A DNA stretch of 64,000 nucleotides, taken from Apostichopus californicus (taxonomy: Eukaryota; Echinodermata; Holothuroidea; Aspidochirotida; Stichopodidae). The stretch spans positions 1 to 64,000 of the forward strand of contig JAIPMN010102238.1 in the NCBI GenBank assembly GCA_020650975.1. Reading direction: 5' to 3'. The notes beneath the pieces were generated by a model, which did not search any database, had not been told where the DNA came from, and saw only the letters and a list, made by a program, of their open reading frames with translations. This document shows positions 50,733 through 62,794 of this stretch, one piece after another. How positions within the stretch are numbered: position 1 is the stretch's first letter; the number at the start of each line of letters is the position of its first letter. Made by a program: the position numbers and the translations under genes.

Positions 50733-51678
50733 GGGGTCTGCCCAATATTCATAAGGTCCGCTATTCATAAGGGTCATTGTTCATAAGGTTCGTTATTCAT
50801 AACATGCATTTTTTCGATAACAAGTTTCGCTATTCATAATTGAAATAAAGGTTCGTTGTTCATTATAAAAAGGGATCATAATTCATAAGGTCCGGTATTC
50901 GCAATGGAAACAAATGTTCAATATTCATAATGGGCAAAACTGTTCGATATCCATGATAGACAAAAAGGTTCGTTATTCATAATAAGACAAAGGGTTCCCT
51001 ATTCATAATAGAGCAAAGAGTCCGTAATCCATAATAGACAAAAAGGTTCGTTATTCATAATCATTAAATGGGACAAAGGGTTAATTCGATATTCATAATG
51101 GAGCAAACGGACCATAATCCATAATGGGATAAAGGTTTGTTATTCATAATAGGAGAGAAGTTCGATATTCATACAAGTGTAAATGGCTAGGCCTGTTATG
51201 AATAACGAACCTTTTTTCCCATTATGGATAACGGACCTTTTGCTCCATTATGAATATCGAACCCTTTTTCCCATTATGGATAACGAACCTTTTTGTCTAT
51301 TATGAATATCGAACCCTTTGTCCTATTATGAATAATGAACCTTTGCTCTATTATGGATTACAAACCCTTTTAACCATTATGAATATCGAACCCTTTTGTC
51401 TATTATGAATATCGAACCCTTTGTCCTATTATGAATAATGAACCTTTGCTCTATTATGGATTACAAACCCTTTTAACCATTATGAATATCGAACCCTTTT
51501 ACCAATGATGAACAACAAACATTTTTCTTTCATTACGAATAACGAACCTTATAAACAATGAACCTTTTTGCTCATCATAAAGAGCGAACCTTATGAACAA
51601 TGAACCTTATGGATAATGACCCTTATATAAACAATGAACCTTATGAATATAGAACCTTATGAATATCGGGCTGTCACC
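50733..51678. mobile_element. Fold-back element built of ~28-bp tandem units
   Basis: The left half repeats units of the form GGTTCGTTATTCATAATRGG-ACAAA. The right half repeats their complement, TTATGAATATCGAACCCTTT. The turn is near 51.19 kb, so the 946-bp unit can form one giant hairpin. Ends read GGGGTCTGCCCAATATTCAT and, inverted, GGTGACAGCCCGATATTCAT. The flanks CTCTAGTA (50725-50732) and CTCAAGTA (51679-51686) agree at seven of eight bases, which suggests an 8-bp target duplication. The right arm holds a near-perfect ~100-bp direct duplication (about 51306-51395 and 51410-51500). There is no coding sequence. Confidence 0.75.
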
Positions 51679-51918
51679 CTCAAGTATACCATCAATATTT
51701 CCCATTTTCCTATAAATTGACCTGCAATTGATGAGCCTGGCCTGCATTTGAGCTATAAAATTTGACAAAAATCTTCATATCTTGCCACCCTAACTTAACT
51801 TATTATGTATGATGACATGTCTCTAGGGATACAGCGTAACATTCAGTGTTATTGGGCTAAAACAAATCCGAGCAGCATGCATCATAGTGCAGTTTAACTA
51901 CTGTAACATCAGCTCAGG

Positions 51919-52215
51919 GCTTAGAATATTTTTGCTGCTTCAAACCTCTCAAAAGTTTGGACTTAAAACATTTTCACTGCCTAACTATCGGAAAAGTTTG
52001 GACTTAGAATATTTTAGCTGCGTAACTATCGGAAAAGTTTGGACTTAGAACCTTTTTACTGCCTAACTATCTGAAAAGTTTGGACTAAGAACATTTTTAC
52101 TGCCTAACTATCTGAAAAGTTTGGACTTAGAATATTTTTGCTGCTTCAAACTTATCAAAAGTTTGGACTTAGAACATTTTTGCTGTTTCAACTATCTCAA
52201 CGTTTGGAATTAGTC
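51919..52215 (+). repeat. 41-bp tandem repeat, about seven units
   Basis: GTTTGGACTTAGAA recurs near 51955, 51996, 52037, 52078, 52119, 52160 and 52204, with CATTTTTACTGCCTAACTAT between. It stops about 20 bp before the first Polinton-associated reading frame, so it may be the element's subterminal repeat or only a neighbour. Confidence 0.8.
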
Positions 52216-52235
52216 ATTTTTACGGATTCTTTGCT

Positions 52236-53015
52236 TTGGACGACATTTATATCATGGCTTCTCCAATCGCAACTTCGACACTGCGTACCGATGACTCTGT
52301 GCGTCAAGGCTTCAAGAGACTGCGCCGTCAACACGCAGTGCCTTTGGACTTGAACGTCATTAAAATGGGCAAATTGGGAAAAGGTGTAACGCCACCAACA
52401 CCTCAAGACGAGGAAACCCGTCTCCAATGGCCGAGCCCTATTAAGCAGTCGCCGCAATCACCTCCACCAACGGTATCGCCATTGACAGAGGATAACGACA
52501 CAGCAGGTTGCAAACCAACGCATGTGAGTAAACCTACTCTGTTTCATCTCGAAGGCAATACGCACGTACAGTTACATATATTTCGTGGCAAGGCTTACGT
52601 TACCATAACACAATTTTATAGCAAGGATGGGTGTGATGCGTTACTACCAGGGCTTACTTTATCCGTCAAACAGTGGGGTGAACTAAAAATTTTCATGACG
52701 CATATTAGTAATGCGTTGAAGGAAGTTGAAAAGAACCCTTTGCCTTCACGTTCAATATATGACAAACATCATTTACAACCTGAGAATGAAACTAACACGC
52801 TTGAAAAACCTTTCAAAATGATAGGCTTATCTCGTTGGACGGGGAAGACATTCATCAGTCTACGTGAGCACATACGATACAGAGAATTTGGAAAGTCTTA
52901 TCCGACAAAGAAAGGTATAAATATAACGGGGGACCAGTGGATGTGGTTGGAGAGTATTGTGCCAGACATTGACGAAAAGCTCGCAGCGATGATTGCTGAT
53001 TGTAACAGGATTTAG
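52236..53015 (+). mobile_element. Polinton part: tandem PC4-domain protein
   Basis: A 259-residue open frame holds an N-terminal low-complexity, proline-rich segment and two PC4-like modules (around residues 95-165 and 190-250). The first has FRGKAYVTITQFY and LTLSVKQWGEL. The second has WTGKTFISLREHI and INITGDQWMWLESI. PC4 domains bind single-stranded DNA and often melt duplex ends. Here the protein probably serves element DNA replication or repair. Its placement beside the integrase supports membership in the element, though this position could also mean capture. Confidence 0.7.
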
Positions 53016-53034
53016 TTGATTTGTTGTTCGTACT

Positions 53035-53526
53035 ATGTTTCAGGATGAAACTGAAGTGATCTGGGTACTGGATTCTGATGAGGAGGCAGAACTGGAGACC
53101 CCGATCGGTAATGTACGACAACCGGATGTAAAGGCACCCCAAGTGTCTAGGCACATGAAGAGGCGAAACCCCACATGTCAACCAAAGAGGCTGTTCGAAC
53201 GAGACATCGTCGTACATGAGGTCCAGACAACGACAACCGGACACGAAAGGACATTGCAATGTTTAGCAAAGAATGTGATTTGCCAAGCGCTTTGGCATAT
53301 CATAAAACAAAAATGTGATGATTTGTGTTACGGTTGTAGTTTGGACCATCCGAGTCAGATTGAGCACGATTGGTGTCTCATGGCCACGGACGATGAACGC
53401 CTCGCTATGTTCTTGGAGAATTCCGTAAGAAACTTGGACATTGAAGTCATTTTTATGACCAAATATCTGGTTGAATGTCGTGCAATGAAGATAAATATTC
53501 CACCAAAGGAATTGTGGACAATTTAG
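53035..53526 (+). mobile_element. Polinton part: conserved cysteine-containing protein of unknown role
   Basis: A 163-residue frame lies 20 bp after the PC4 protein. It has an acidic start, a basic middle, and a compact C-terminal region with CDDLCYGCSLDHPSQIEHDW, whose cysteines and histidines could bind metal. I recognise the pattern as one that recurs beside Polinton genes but cannot name a function. Confidence 0.5.
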
Positions 53527-54012
53527 TATTGTGTGTATTGGGCATTACGCAAACATGTTGCCTTGTTAAGAAGAATAATGTTAGGAATAATGAATAATGT
53601 GTAATAATGTGTAATGTAAACAATAAATAATTTAAATGTAAGTTCAAATTAATGTAAATGATTGTGTTGTAAGTAAAAGCTAAACAAATATTATGTAAAG
53701 CATTTTGTTTGTTTTTAATTTTAAATCTCAATAACAATTTATATACGACAGTTACAATTTTGTTCGTTTTGGGTTTTTTGTCTTAGAAGTCTCCGTACTT
53801 TTATTTTTCTTTGTCAGGAATAATAAGCTACACCATCCCGTCCCTACCTCGCATGTTCCCCGTTCCCCCCTTATTTCCCGTCCAACCCCCCCCCCCTTTA
53901 CAAATGATATAGTACCAACACCTTGTTTAGCCATTTAGGATAATCATATCGACGAGAGTTTATCATTCACTATCCGCTCCTCTCATAACAAACAACCTTG
54001 TCCCTCCCCCAC
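53527..54012. other. Spacer within the Polinton
   Basis: AT-rich, then a C-run near 53.89 kb. No coding content recognised. Confidence 0.4.
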
Positions 54013-55115
54013 CATGGGTGCAAAACACGAGGACTACTTGCACAAGATTTATTACGACCCCCGACACCCTGCGAGTTATCGACCCCCGACACCCTGCGAG
54101 TTATGGAGGGGTTAACAAACTTTACTCAGAAGTCAAAAAGGAAGAGGTGCATGAGCTTACCCGAAAGGCAATTCTTGACTGGATGAAAAAACAAAATACG
54201 TATACGCTACATAAAAGCTGAAGAAGACGTTTCCCTAGAAACAGAGTTTTGGTTAGTGCAATGGATCACCAATGGGAGATGGATTTGGTTGATTTAAGTT
54301 CTCTTTCGCGGTACAATCGCGGGTTTAAATTTTTGTTAACATGCATCGATGTCTTATCGAAGCATGCATGGGTAGTACCGATCAAAAATAAATCTGGTCC
54401 TACCGTATTGAACGCTATAAAAACCATGTTTTCCTCGGGCAGAACGCCATTACAAATTCATACTGACAGAGATGGGGAATTTTTAAATAAAAACGTTCAA
54501 AGATTTTGAAAAGATCAAAACATTCATTATCTCATAACCAATAATGAAACTAAAGCTTCTGTCGTAGAAAGGTTCAACCGCACTTTGAAATCGAGGATGT
54601 GGAAAGACTTTACCTATCGCAATTCTCGGAAATACATCGACGTTTTACCCAAACTCGTAGGTTACAATCGTGCGTATCACAGATCCATTAAAATGCGACC
54701 CCTAGACGTTTCAAAGGAAAATGAAGGAAGGGTGTGGCAGACGCTATATCCTTCAATAGCACGGAAACCGAATGACAATTTTAAAATTTAACTTAGAGGA
54801 AAGAGTTAGAATTGCAAAATCAAAACTGAAATTTGAAAAGGCTTATTTACCTAATTGGAGTGAAGAAGTATTTACGGTAGTGAAGCGGAAACCCAAACCT
54901 ATACCCGTATACAAACTCCAATAGTGGGATGGTGAGGCCATTGAGGGTAACTTTTATCAACATGAACTAAAAAGTGTTCACGTCGATGAGATCGCCCTAT
55001 TTAGAGTCGAAAAAGTTTTCAAGAAACGAAAGCGAGGAGGCCGCACTGAATATCTCGTTAAATGGCAGGGATATCCAGCAAAGTTTAACAGTTGGGTGAA
55101 GGACGTGGACAAGAT
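54013..55115 (+). mobile_element. Polinton part: integrase with chromodomain (fossil)
   Basis: The region contains an N-terminal segment typical of Polinton integrases, a retroviral-type DDE core with the expected order of conserved acidic segments, and a C-terminal chromodomain-like module of about 40 residues. In living relatives the integrase inserts the linear element and makes 6-bp target duplications. This copy is broken. Confidence 0.85.
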
Positions 55116-55119
55116 ATGA

Positions 55120-55837
55120 TGGCATCGCACTTTTACGTGACGTTGCCTAGCAACAGTTCATACGAATATTTTCCACGTAACACGCTTTCTAGTTTCACGA
55201 CGCAGTTGGCAGAGCCTATTGTAATATCAGGGAATTGGGAAGTAGCGCTTTGTGAAATTCAGTATCCTTTCAATTGGCACAATGTGACATAGAAAAAATT
55301 GTAGCATGCTCCTCAACGAGAGAGACATTTGTATACCCGAGGGATATTATGACACCATACAGGAAGTCATAGATGCCTTCCACGACAAATTAACCCCAGC
55401 ATCTCAACAAGCATTCTTTCAAAACTGCGGTGAGAGTAAAAAGAGGTTATAGCCTCGCTCTTCAAGGTCTCAGCCAAATGTTAGGCTTCTTGGACCATAA
55501 CAAGATATGTACTGAGGGATTCAACATCGGTGACGTTGTCTCAGATGTACACAATGGCGTCACCATTTTTTTGGTTTACAGTGACATAGTCGATCATCAG
55601 AGGGTAGGGGATGCTCACGTGCCCTTACAGCGCGTTGTTAAAATAGGAGATAAACGCCCAGGGGAGCACATCACGGTGTCGTACACCAATCCGCATTACA
55701 TTCCCGTTAGATCCCGAATGATAGAAAACATCGAAATAGATTTAAGGGATGATCTCGGACAATTGATTCCATTTCAACTTGGGCGTGTGATCGTGAAACT
55801 TCACTTCAAGCAGAGTAAATCTTCTCTTTTCACCTAA
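55120..55837 (+). mobile_element. Polinton part: minor capsid (penton-like) protein (fossil)
   Basis: The N-terminal segment (FYVTLPSNSS...YFPRNTL) is characteristic of the Polinton minor capsid protein, which forms pentons with a single jelly-roll fold. It sits between the integrase and the pX-like protein, a common order. Broken. Confidence 0.7.
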
Positions 55838-55853
55838 TCCTAAACGTATCAAT

Positions 55854-56162
55854 ATGAAGAATTTATTTGAAGACTACTACCTTCGCCAAGTAGGACGTGG
55901 ACTTCCAGTGTTCACTGGTTACCACCATCAGAAAGGGCACGGATTAGGAGGTATCTTAGGGCGATTAGCTAGATCAGCCCTTCCATTTTTAAAGAGTGGG
56001 GCTAAAACACTGGGCAAACAGGCGTTGTATACGGGATCGGAAATTATGAACGATGCGCTGCAAGGAGAACACATTAAAACCTCTGCTAAGCGACGACTTG
56101 GTCAAGCAGGACAGCGGATGGTCACGAGGGTACTGGAAGGACTCCGAGAAGGAAACCTTTAA
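55854..56162 (+). mobile_element. Polinton part: pX-like basic core protein
   Basis: A 102-residue frame with a glycine- and basic-rich segment (HGLGGILGRLARSALPFLKS) resembles the pX/mu-type proteins of adenoviruses and adintoviruses, which condense DNA or contact membranes. It lies directly before the capsid gene, as in relatives. The frame appears open. Confidence 0.7.
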
Positions 56163-56262
56163 AAAGAAAAGCAAAGCCAAAAAACGTCAGAAGACAACGA
56201 GCCAAGCGAGTGAAGAGGTCTCTGGATATTTTCCACGTGTAATCATCATCATCATCACCATC

Positions 56263-57188
56263 ATGGCCCTTGTTCACAATAATTCATGCGAGTGCATGAA
56301 ATCAGAGTTGGATTTGTTCACAGTACCCCCAACACAAACCGGCATCGTGAAGGGAAATTTGATTCAATATCATCCTCTCACTAATATCACCGATACATCT
56401 CCGATACAATTTTCCGTGCAGGGATCGACCGAGGATTATCTCGACCTGTCTCAAACTATTCTTCACGTGAGGGCAAAGTTGAGTCAAAGTAACGGCGATG
56501 ATCTCCCCGAAGACGCAAACGTTGGTCCCGTTAATTTGTTATTACAGTCTCTCTTTTCCGAAGTAGATGTCACGTTAAACGATCGTCTGGTAGCGCCTTC
56601 AACGAATACTTACGCCTATCGTGCGATGATGGAGACGTTGCTCTCTTATGGCCCGGAAGCCAAGGAATCTCAACTCACGGGAAGCCTGTTCTTCAAAGAT
56701 ACTGGTGGAAAATGGATTCTTGTAATCCCCACGGAGATCAACAAGTGGTGAATGAAGGCCTGAAAGCCAGATACGAATTTGTCAAGAATAGTAAGGTCGT
56801 CGATCTAGTTGGCCCCTTACTTTGTGATATGTTTGTTCAGCAAAAGATGTTATTAGGTGGTGTGGAAATGAAAATGAAGTTACACCGAGACAAAGATGCT
56901 TTTTGTCTCTTGTCCAATCAAGCAAACGCATCTTTTAAAGTTCGAATTGTAAATGCTTCGCTTTACGTCATGTTAAAGTTCACCCTGAAGTGACTTTAGC
57001 ACATGCCAAGGCTTTGGAGCAAGGCACTGCTAAATACCCTATCAACAGAGTAGAAGTCACAACGCTTTCCATCCCGAGAGGAAACTTAATCTTCAAACGG
57101 GAAAGTTTGTTCTTCGGTAATCTACCGAAACGAGTGGTGTTAGGAATTGTTAACACGGAAGCATTCAATGGTGCTTACAACAGAAACC
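56263..57188 (+). mobile_element. Polinton part: major capsid protein, left portion (fossil)
   Basis: The start region (SELDLFTVPPTQTG and the following residues) is the hallmark of Polinton double-jelly-roll capsid proteins. The gene is interrupted by the 6.5-kb insert, and a capsid C-terminus is visible right of the insert. Broken. Confidence 0.8.
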
Positions 57189-57278
57189 GGAGTAGCTGCA
57201 GAATACCCCGCTGGATCCGAAGTGGTGGAATGGGGGTTGAAGAATTTAGTGGCTACGAGCCAACGGGCTACGAAGTCA

Positions 57279-60200
57279 GAAGTTCCCTAACCCTAAACCC
57301 AACCCTAACCCCTAACTCTAATTAGGACCCCAGGTCCCGACCGTCCATTTTTAAGTCCCATTTGTCCAAAATGTCCGAACTTGCAATTTCTTTTCGCCAG
57401 TGCCCCCCCCCCCACGGGACCCCCCTGGGGGTAAAAACAATTATTGCCCCCCAAAAAAACTTTAAATTTTAAAAGATGCGCCTCGGGGCGTAGAGTGACC
57501 CAAGGTGAAAAAAATTTGAAAAAAGTTGACCGGAAGTGACCAAAAAGTTTTGTTATGTAATAGGTGCCTAGGTCCCGATCGTCCATTTCCAGGTCCCTAG
57601 TGTCCATATTTTTTGGTCTATTTCCAAAAGTGGGGGTCACAGGGGGCCGATATTTGGTCAAAGGGCTGAACTGTTGTCACTGTACACCCAACAACACTTC
57701 CGGTCAGTTTGGATCACATGACTTTTTTTTACAGCCAAATAACTCAAGTTAGTTGGTATACTACCTCTTCATTTTATTTGGGTAGATTACCACCCCTAGG
57801 GTTATGGTCGAAAATCGTAAACTTTGACCTTTGACCTTCAAATTTCTTGTGGATGTTAAGGGTCAATAGGGCACTGACATATGCAAAGGGCAAGTATATG
57901 TCACTTCCGGGGGTCAAAAGTCAAAATTGTCGTTCCTTCAAATAAATATCAAAAATCGTGAGAGTGACCGATTTCCACGAAACTTGCAACGATGACGTGT
58001 GAGGTCATAAGGAATGGTCACCTGAAAAATTTCGGCCATGACGTCATCGGGTCAAAGGTCAATCACAGGTCAAAAATTTATGACCAAAAATGGTCAAAAA
58101 GTTTTTTATGACCTAAGGTCATACCAATCCAAGATGGCTGCCACTCAAAGTTAACCCCAACCCCTAGGGTTAGCTAGGGTTAGCATATTCGACTCCTGTG
58201 TGTACACGATATGGTTTTTCGGGACACAAATTGGTGTCGTGATGTAACTCGATGCGTACTATCACGTGATTATCTTAAACTTGTTTCAAGTCGTTTACTT
58301 CCGGAATGAGGGCGTTTTAAAGTTTTACCTAGGGGTCCGTTTCTGAGACGGGAGGATGAGCTATCCACCTGTAACTCACACCGAAGACTTATCACTTGAG
58401 TCTGTACAAAATAACTTCCGACTTTGACCCTATTTTATTCTGACCGGAAGTGACGTCACCAAACGCAATATTGTCGATTATTACAAAACTAGATAATTGA
58501 AAAAATATGTCAGGACATGTTCTATTGATTCTGTGAATTTAAAAAAAAAATCAATGTTTGACAAAATGGCGGCCAAAATAAAATATTTATGACAAAATAT
58601 GTTAACAAAATATAACAAAATATTAAAAGACCGGAATTTAATCAAACGACGTTTATATTATTTATAATTATTAGTTCTACCTAAATCTGAAATTTCGAGC
58701 AAATTGGTTGAATTTGAATTTTTCGCCGATAATAGCCGCCACCACCCGATTACGTCAGGAATTAAAAATCGCGCGAAATACATGAAAATATTGTTCCCGA
58801 TAGTTTCGGACATGCCGAATCCATTGGTTTGGATCGAATGTTCCGTTGTTGAGATATGGGTAGAGACATGTCGAAAAGTGGGTCGATGTGACGTCACGCT
58901 ACATCAAAACCGGGGATCCGGTGGGAACGGGACATCCGGTGATAAAAGGTCATAGATAGGGATATCCATCGATTATAACTTTGGCTAATTTCGTTTGACC
59001 TAAGGTGGTAAAAACGCTACTCAAATGTTGACTTCGGCGCTGGCGTCCTTGTTTAGGGTTATCATAGCTACCACCGGTGAAAAACACCTATTTTTTGGGG
59101 GGTGTCCAAAACGTATAGACTATACCCCTTCTCGAAGTTTAATGCTACCGTATGAGTTATCTACACGTAGCTCCGACTCTCGTCTCCCAGATAACAAAAA
59201 ATGAGCCGTCACATGACCTCGGTGGAAAGGAAAGGGTACCGAAAAGAGGTACTTTTTTAACTTTTCAAGACAAAAACACCTATTTTTGGCGCAAATAGAA
59301 ATCATATAGACAAAAAACCTTACCGGTCAGATAATAACACGAAATTTATGTATCAGAAAGACGGGGGTGTTTTCTACTCCACGTCTAATTTTGATGACGA
59401 TGGGTTTTTCAGAGAGGACAGGAGGGGGGGGGGTTGACAAGAGGGAGATTTCCAACTTTTGCACTTATGAAGAACACGTATTTCTATCGGGTCCTCTGGG
59501 ACCACGTATATCCCGAACGGAAGCAGATATGGACCTGGGAGTTGCAGATTTGGGCCTCCTGGGCATCGATTACCTCCTGTGACGTGATTTTCACGAAATC
59601 CATTTTTTCGGCAATTTCGGCAAACACCGTAAACTTATGGTTTTTTTGGGTGAAAATAATTTTGGAATTGGGTGTTGTGTGGGGGCGTGGGGGGCCAAAA
59701 ACCATTGGGAGGGGGCACGAGCCCAAGGGGGTGGGGAACGGAAGCAGATAGGGAGCTGGGAGTTGCAGATTTGGGATCCTTGGCATCGATTACCCCCTGT
59801 GACGTCATTTTTAAGAAATCCATTTTTCGGGCCCTTTAGCGTGAGTATATTATGTCCATTCAAGGCCACCATTGAAGCAAACACCTCGCTATCAACCACA
59901 CGCAGATTAAAACCATAGAGAAAACCTTCAATTACCCTTGCTTTCAACCGGAACTTCTGAAGATTTAGGTAGGTACTAGTATAGTTTAAAACAAAGAGAT
60001 CATTTTTCACTATTTAAACGAAGGATTAATGGTCACGTTCAGTTAGGGATAGGGTAAAGGTTAAGTTAGGTTAGGTTTTAGGTTTACTGACTAACAAACG
60101 AGGTCATTAACCTGTAACGTGGTCACGTGACGAGTCTACGGAGCATTTTAAGAACCATTTTGTTTTGATCACCGTTTACATATTAGGCACAAATAGCCGA

Positions 60201-60283
60201 TTTAAATACAATTAACATAAAATTAAATACAATTTAATTATCATAAAAGACATAGTTTTGTGGATTCATTTTTTCTACACAGA
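57279..60283. other. Noncoding left part of the recombinase element
   Basis: About 3 kb without coding content. It is rich in words such as CCGGAAGTGAC, GACGTCA and GGTCAAAGGTCA. A direct repeat of about 97 bp lies at 59515-59612 and 59736-59831 (GAACGGAAGCAGATA...GGGAGTTGCAGATTTGGG). CAAAATGGCGGCC at 58.56 kb resembles a YY1 site. A promoter for the recombinase gene may lie between 59.9 and 60.28 kb, but no element there decides it. Confidence 0.5.
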
Positions 60284-62490
60284 ATGTCTGATTCATCTGT
60301 AGAGGATGCAGGGAGGCCGGAGAGGGTCAATTGGAATCCCACCGCAAAGGAGTGCCCCATCTGCAGGAAGTCATATGTGAAGTTACCGAGGCATATTCGC
60401 CAGGCCCACAAAATAAAAAATACTAGAAACGATATGGTTGCGGTGCACAAGAAGGAGAATGAGGCACGGGATTTCTACAACCAGGTCGGATTGAAGCAAT
60501 GCCCAAATCTGCCTGGTGTACAGAGGGGACGTGACGAAACATATGTACAGGGTCCACCCAGCATGTACCGAATAAAGAGCGCAAGAGGATTCGCCGCAGG
60601 ATGAAAGACCTGCCGGTGACCTCATCTGATGACTCAGATGAGGAAGAAATCAACACCACCACCCACCCGAACCCTGACCCACGAAAAAAGTTAAAAAAGA
60701 ATGTCAAGTCCTTGGCACCGAAAGAGGCGGAGAGAGAGGAGGTGCAGGAGGGGGAAGAAGTTGCGAGGGAGGAGGAGGAGGAGATGGACGAGGAGGAGAT
60801 TGTGGAGGAGAAAGAAGTTGCGAGGGAGGAGGAGGAGATGGACGAGGAGGAGATTGAGGAGATTGTGGAGGAGAAAGGGGATGACAAGGAGTACGAGGAG
60901 GAGGAGGACGAGGAGGAGAAGGAGGGAGCAAAGGGGGCATGATACGTACTCACACCTCAAAGTACAAGAAATGGCTCCGTGGGCGAGAAGGCGGCTGGTT
61001 AGACGCCGAAACTCCGCCGAGAATGTGAGGAAAGTCACACGAATGGATCAATTCGGTGACGGGACGATTGCCGAGTTTTTACAAAGGCAACACATCAACG
61101 ACATTTTCGCCAAGATGTCGGAGCAACGGGCACAGCAGCCGGGTACCGTTGCTGCAAACATTTTTTCATTCCTCAAGTTTGCCAAGTGGTTGCGGCTGGA
61201 AAAAATAATTGAAAGTGACACATTCGAAGAGGCCGAGAATTGCCTGGCTGGGATCAAGTCCTCTGTGTATAAACAGAGGAAGATGAGAGAGGGTCGGATG
61301 GAGGCTCTAATAGATAGCTCAGACATCGCTGTAAGTAATAAAAGAGGGGAGAATATTACTTGTCGATGTCTTCGATCTCACACAATCGAATGCGAATTAA
61401 ATTTATTAATAATTGACCTTCCGTTTTATTTTACAGACATTCAATCGATCCGCCTATCGCAAAACCGTTCGGGCGCAGCTGCGAATCACTGACAGAGAGG
61501 GAGAGATAGATCAGAACGTCCACAACGAGGTCAGGAATTATTTAATGCTGGAGGTCGTTCTGGCGAACAGGTAGAGGGCCTCAGCCGTGGCAAACATGAC
61601 GGTGGAAAACCTCATCCGGGCTCGGCGTCAGAGGAATTCAATGGGAGACGACGTGTGGACGATGTTGGTGTCTGATCACAAGACCGCCACCACATACGGG
61701 GCAGCAACCCTCGCTCTCAATAGCGAGTTGTTCATGGACCTTACTTTTTACGTGGAGGAGATAAGGTAAAGCCATGTCCTATTGTAATATGTCATCGGCA
61801 CCACAATTTGCAAGCTTGGTAACAAACTGATCACCGTTTTTTTCTTTTTGCTTCAATTCTCCCACAGAGGTAGAATACCCATAAACCAGTGGGAGAAGGT
61901 CATGGGACCGATGTGGTTGTCTTACACCACCGGCGCCCCGATTTTATCAAAGAGGGTCACCAAATGCATAAGTTCGTGTTGGTTGAACGCTGGCCTTAAA
62001 AGCCACATTTCAACCACACTCCTGAGAAAAACGATAGTCTCCAAGGTAGGAAAAAATGATCTATTGTAAGAGATAACTTTTTTTGTATTATATTTCTTTG
62101 TTAGCGTTAACATTCTAAACCGGTGTTAATGGCTTTATGTGACTTATTTTTCAGTGCTTCGAAGAACAACCAGAGTCACTAAAAACATTGGCGTCCCACA
62201 TGACCCACACAGAAAAAGTCCAAAAAAAAAAATTATCTGCTGAGCCAGAAGAGGCAGAACGCCGTCGCGACTGCCGAGGTCATAAGATGCGTGACTGAGA
62301 AGGTACGAGTTATAACCTAAAATTTCGTTTTCAACCACACAGAAGGTACCATAATCAAACGTGTTAAACGTGTTTTTTTCTTTCTTATTGCACAGAGCAA
62401 GACGCCAAAATACGGGCCAGGACCCAGTGGCGTTAAGTTTCCACGCGCGGGAACTATGACAAAGACTGACCATGTAAATAACCCTTCATA
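60284..62490 (+). pseudogene. C2H2-finger tyrosine recombinase gene, multi-exon (Crypton-like)
   Basis: Start chosen at 60284 (MSDSSVEDAG). A C2H2 finger follows at residues 24-45 (CPICRKSYVKLPRHIRQAHK). A frame change leads to a long Glu/Asp-rich tract (to about 60.94 kb), then the recombinase N-terminal domain (DQFGDGTIAEFLQRQHINDI, FSFLKFAKWLRLEK) to a donor at 61332|gtaagt. Next exon, after ttttacag: ANR then TAG at about 61572, then RASAVANMTVENLI, the first catalytic arginine box; it ends VEEIR|gtaaag. Next, after ccacag: GRIPINQWEKVMGPMWLSYT, then STTLLRKTIVSK (Arg box). Next: CFEEQPESLKTLASHMTHTE (His box), a one-base slip in an A-run, then NYLLSQKRQNAV with the likely nucleophilic tyrosine. 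A further exon starts SKTPKYGPG. One stop and two slips make this copy inactive. Introns, all short, follow GT/AG. Confidence 0.7.
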
Positions 62491-62794
62491 AGAAACGGCA
62501 ACGAGGAAGAGGAATCAGAGATCTTATGGTTATCTGTTTTTTCTTTGTTTTGCTTTCTTGCAGGACACCGACAAGCAATCGACGACGACAGACGGGACGG
62601 AAAGCATTGGGAGGAGGGCACGAGCCCAAGTGGGTGTCTCCATAAACGAACTTGTGGCGCTGATGATGAATCTGAGATTATTTTTGCGGTTCGGAGGCGT
62701 GGGCAGTGGTGGGGGAATTTAATGCCTTCCGGCCGTTCCATGGCGCACGCTACGGAGAGTTTTTTGCTGACTGTTTGTACTTTTTCTCAAAATT

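Noticed and set aside
57285-57320. CCCTAA-like repeats as a chromosome end
   Set aside because: The tracts are short, degenerate, and internal to an inserted element with sequence continuing on both sides.
60700-60940. Overlapping Ser- and Pro-rich frames opposite the Glu-rich tract
   Set aside because: They are antisense and off-frame readings of the GAG/GAG-rich acidic tract in the recombinase gene.
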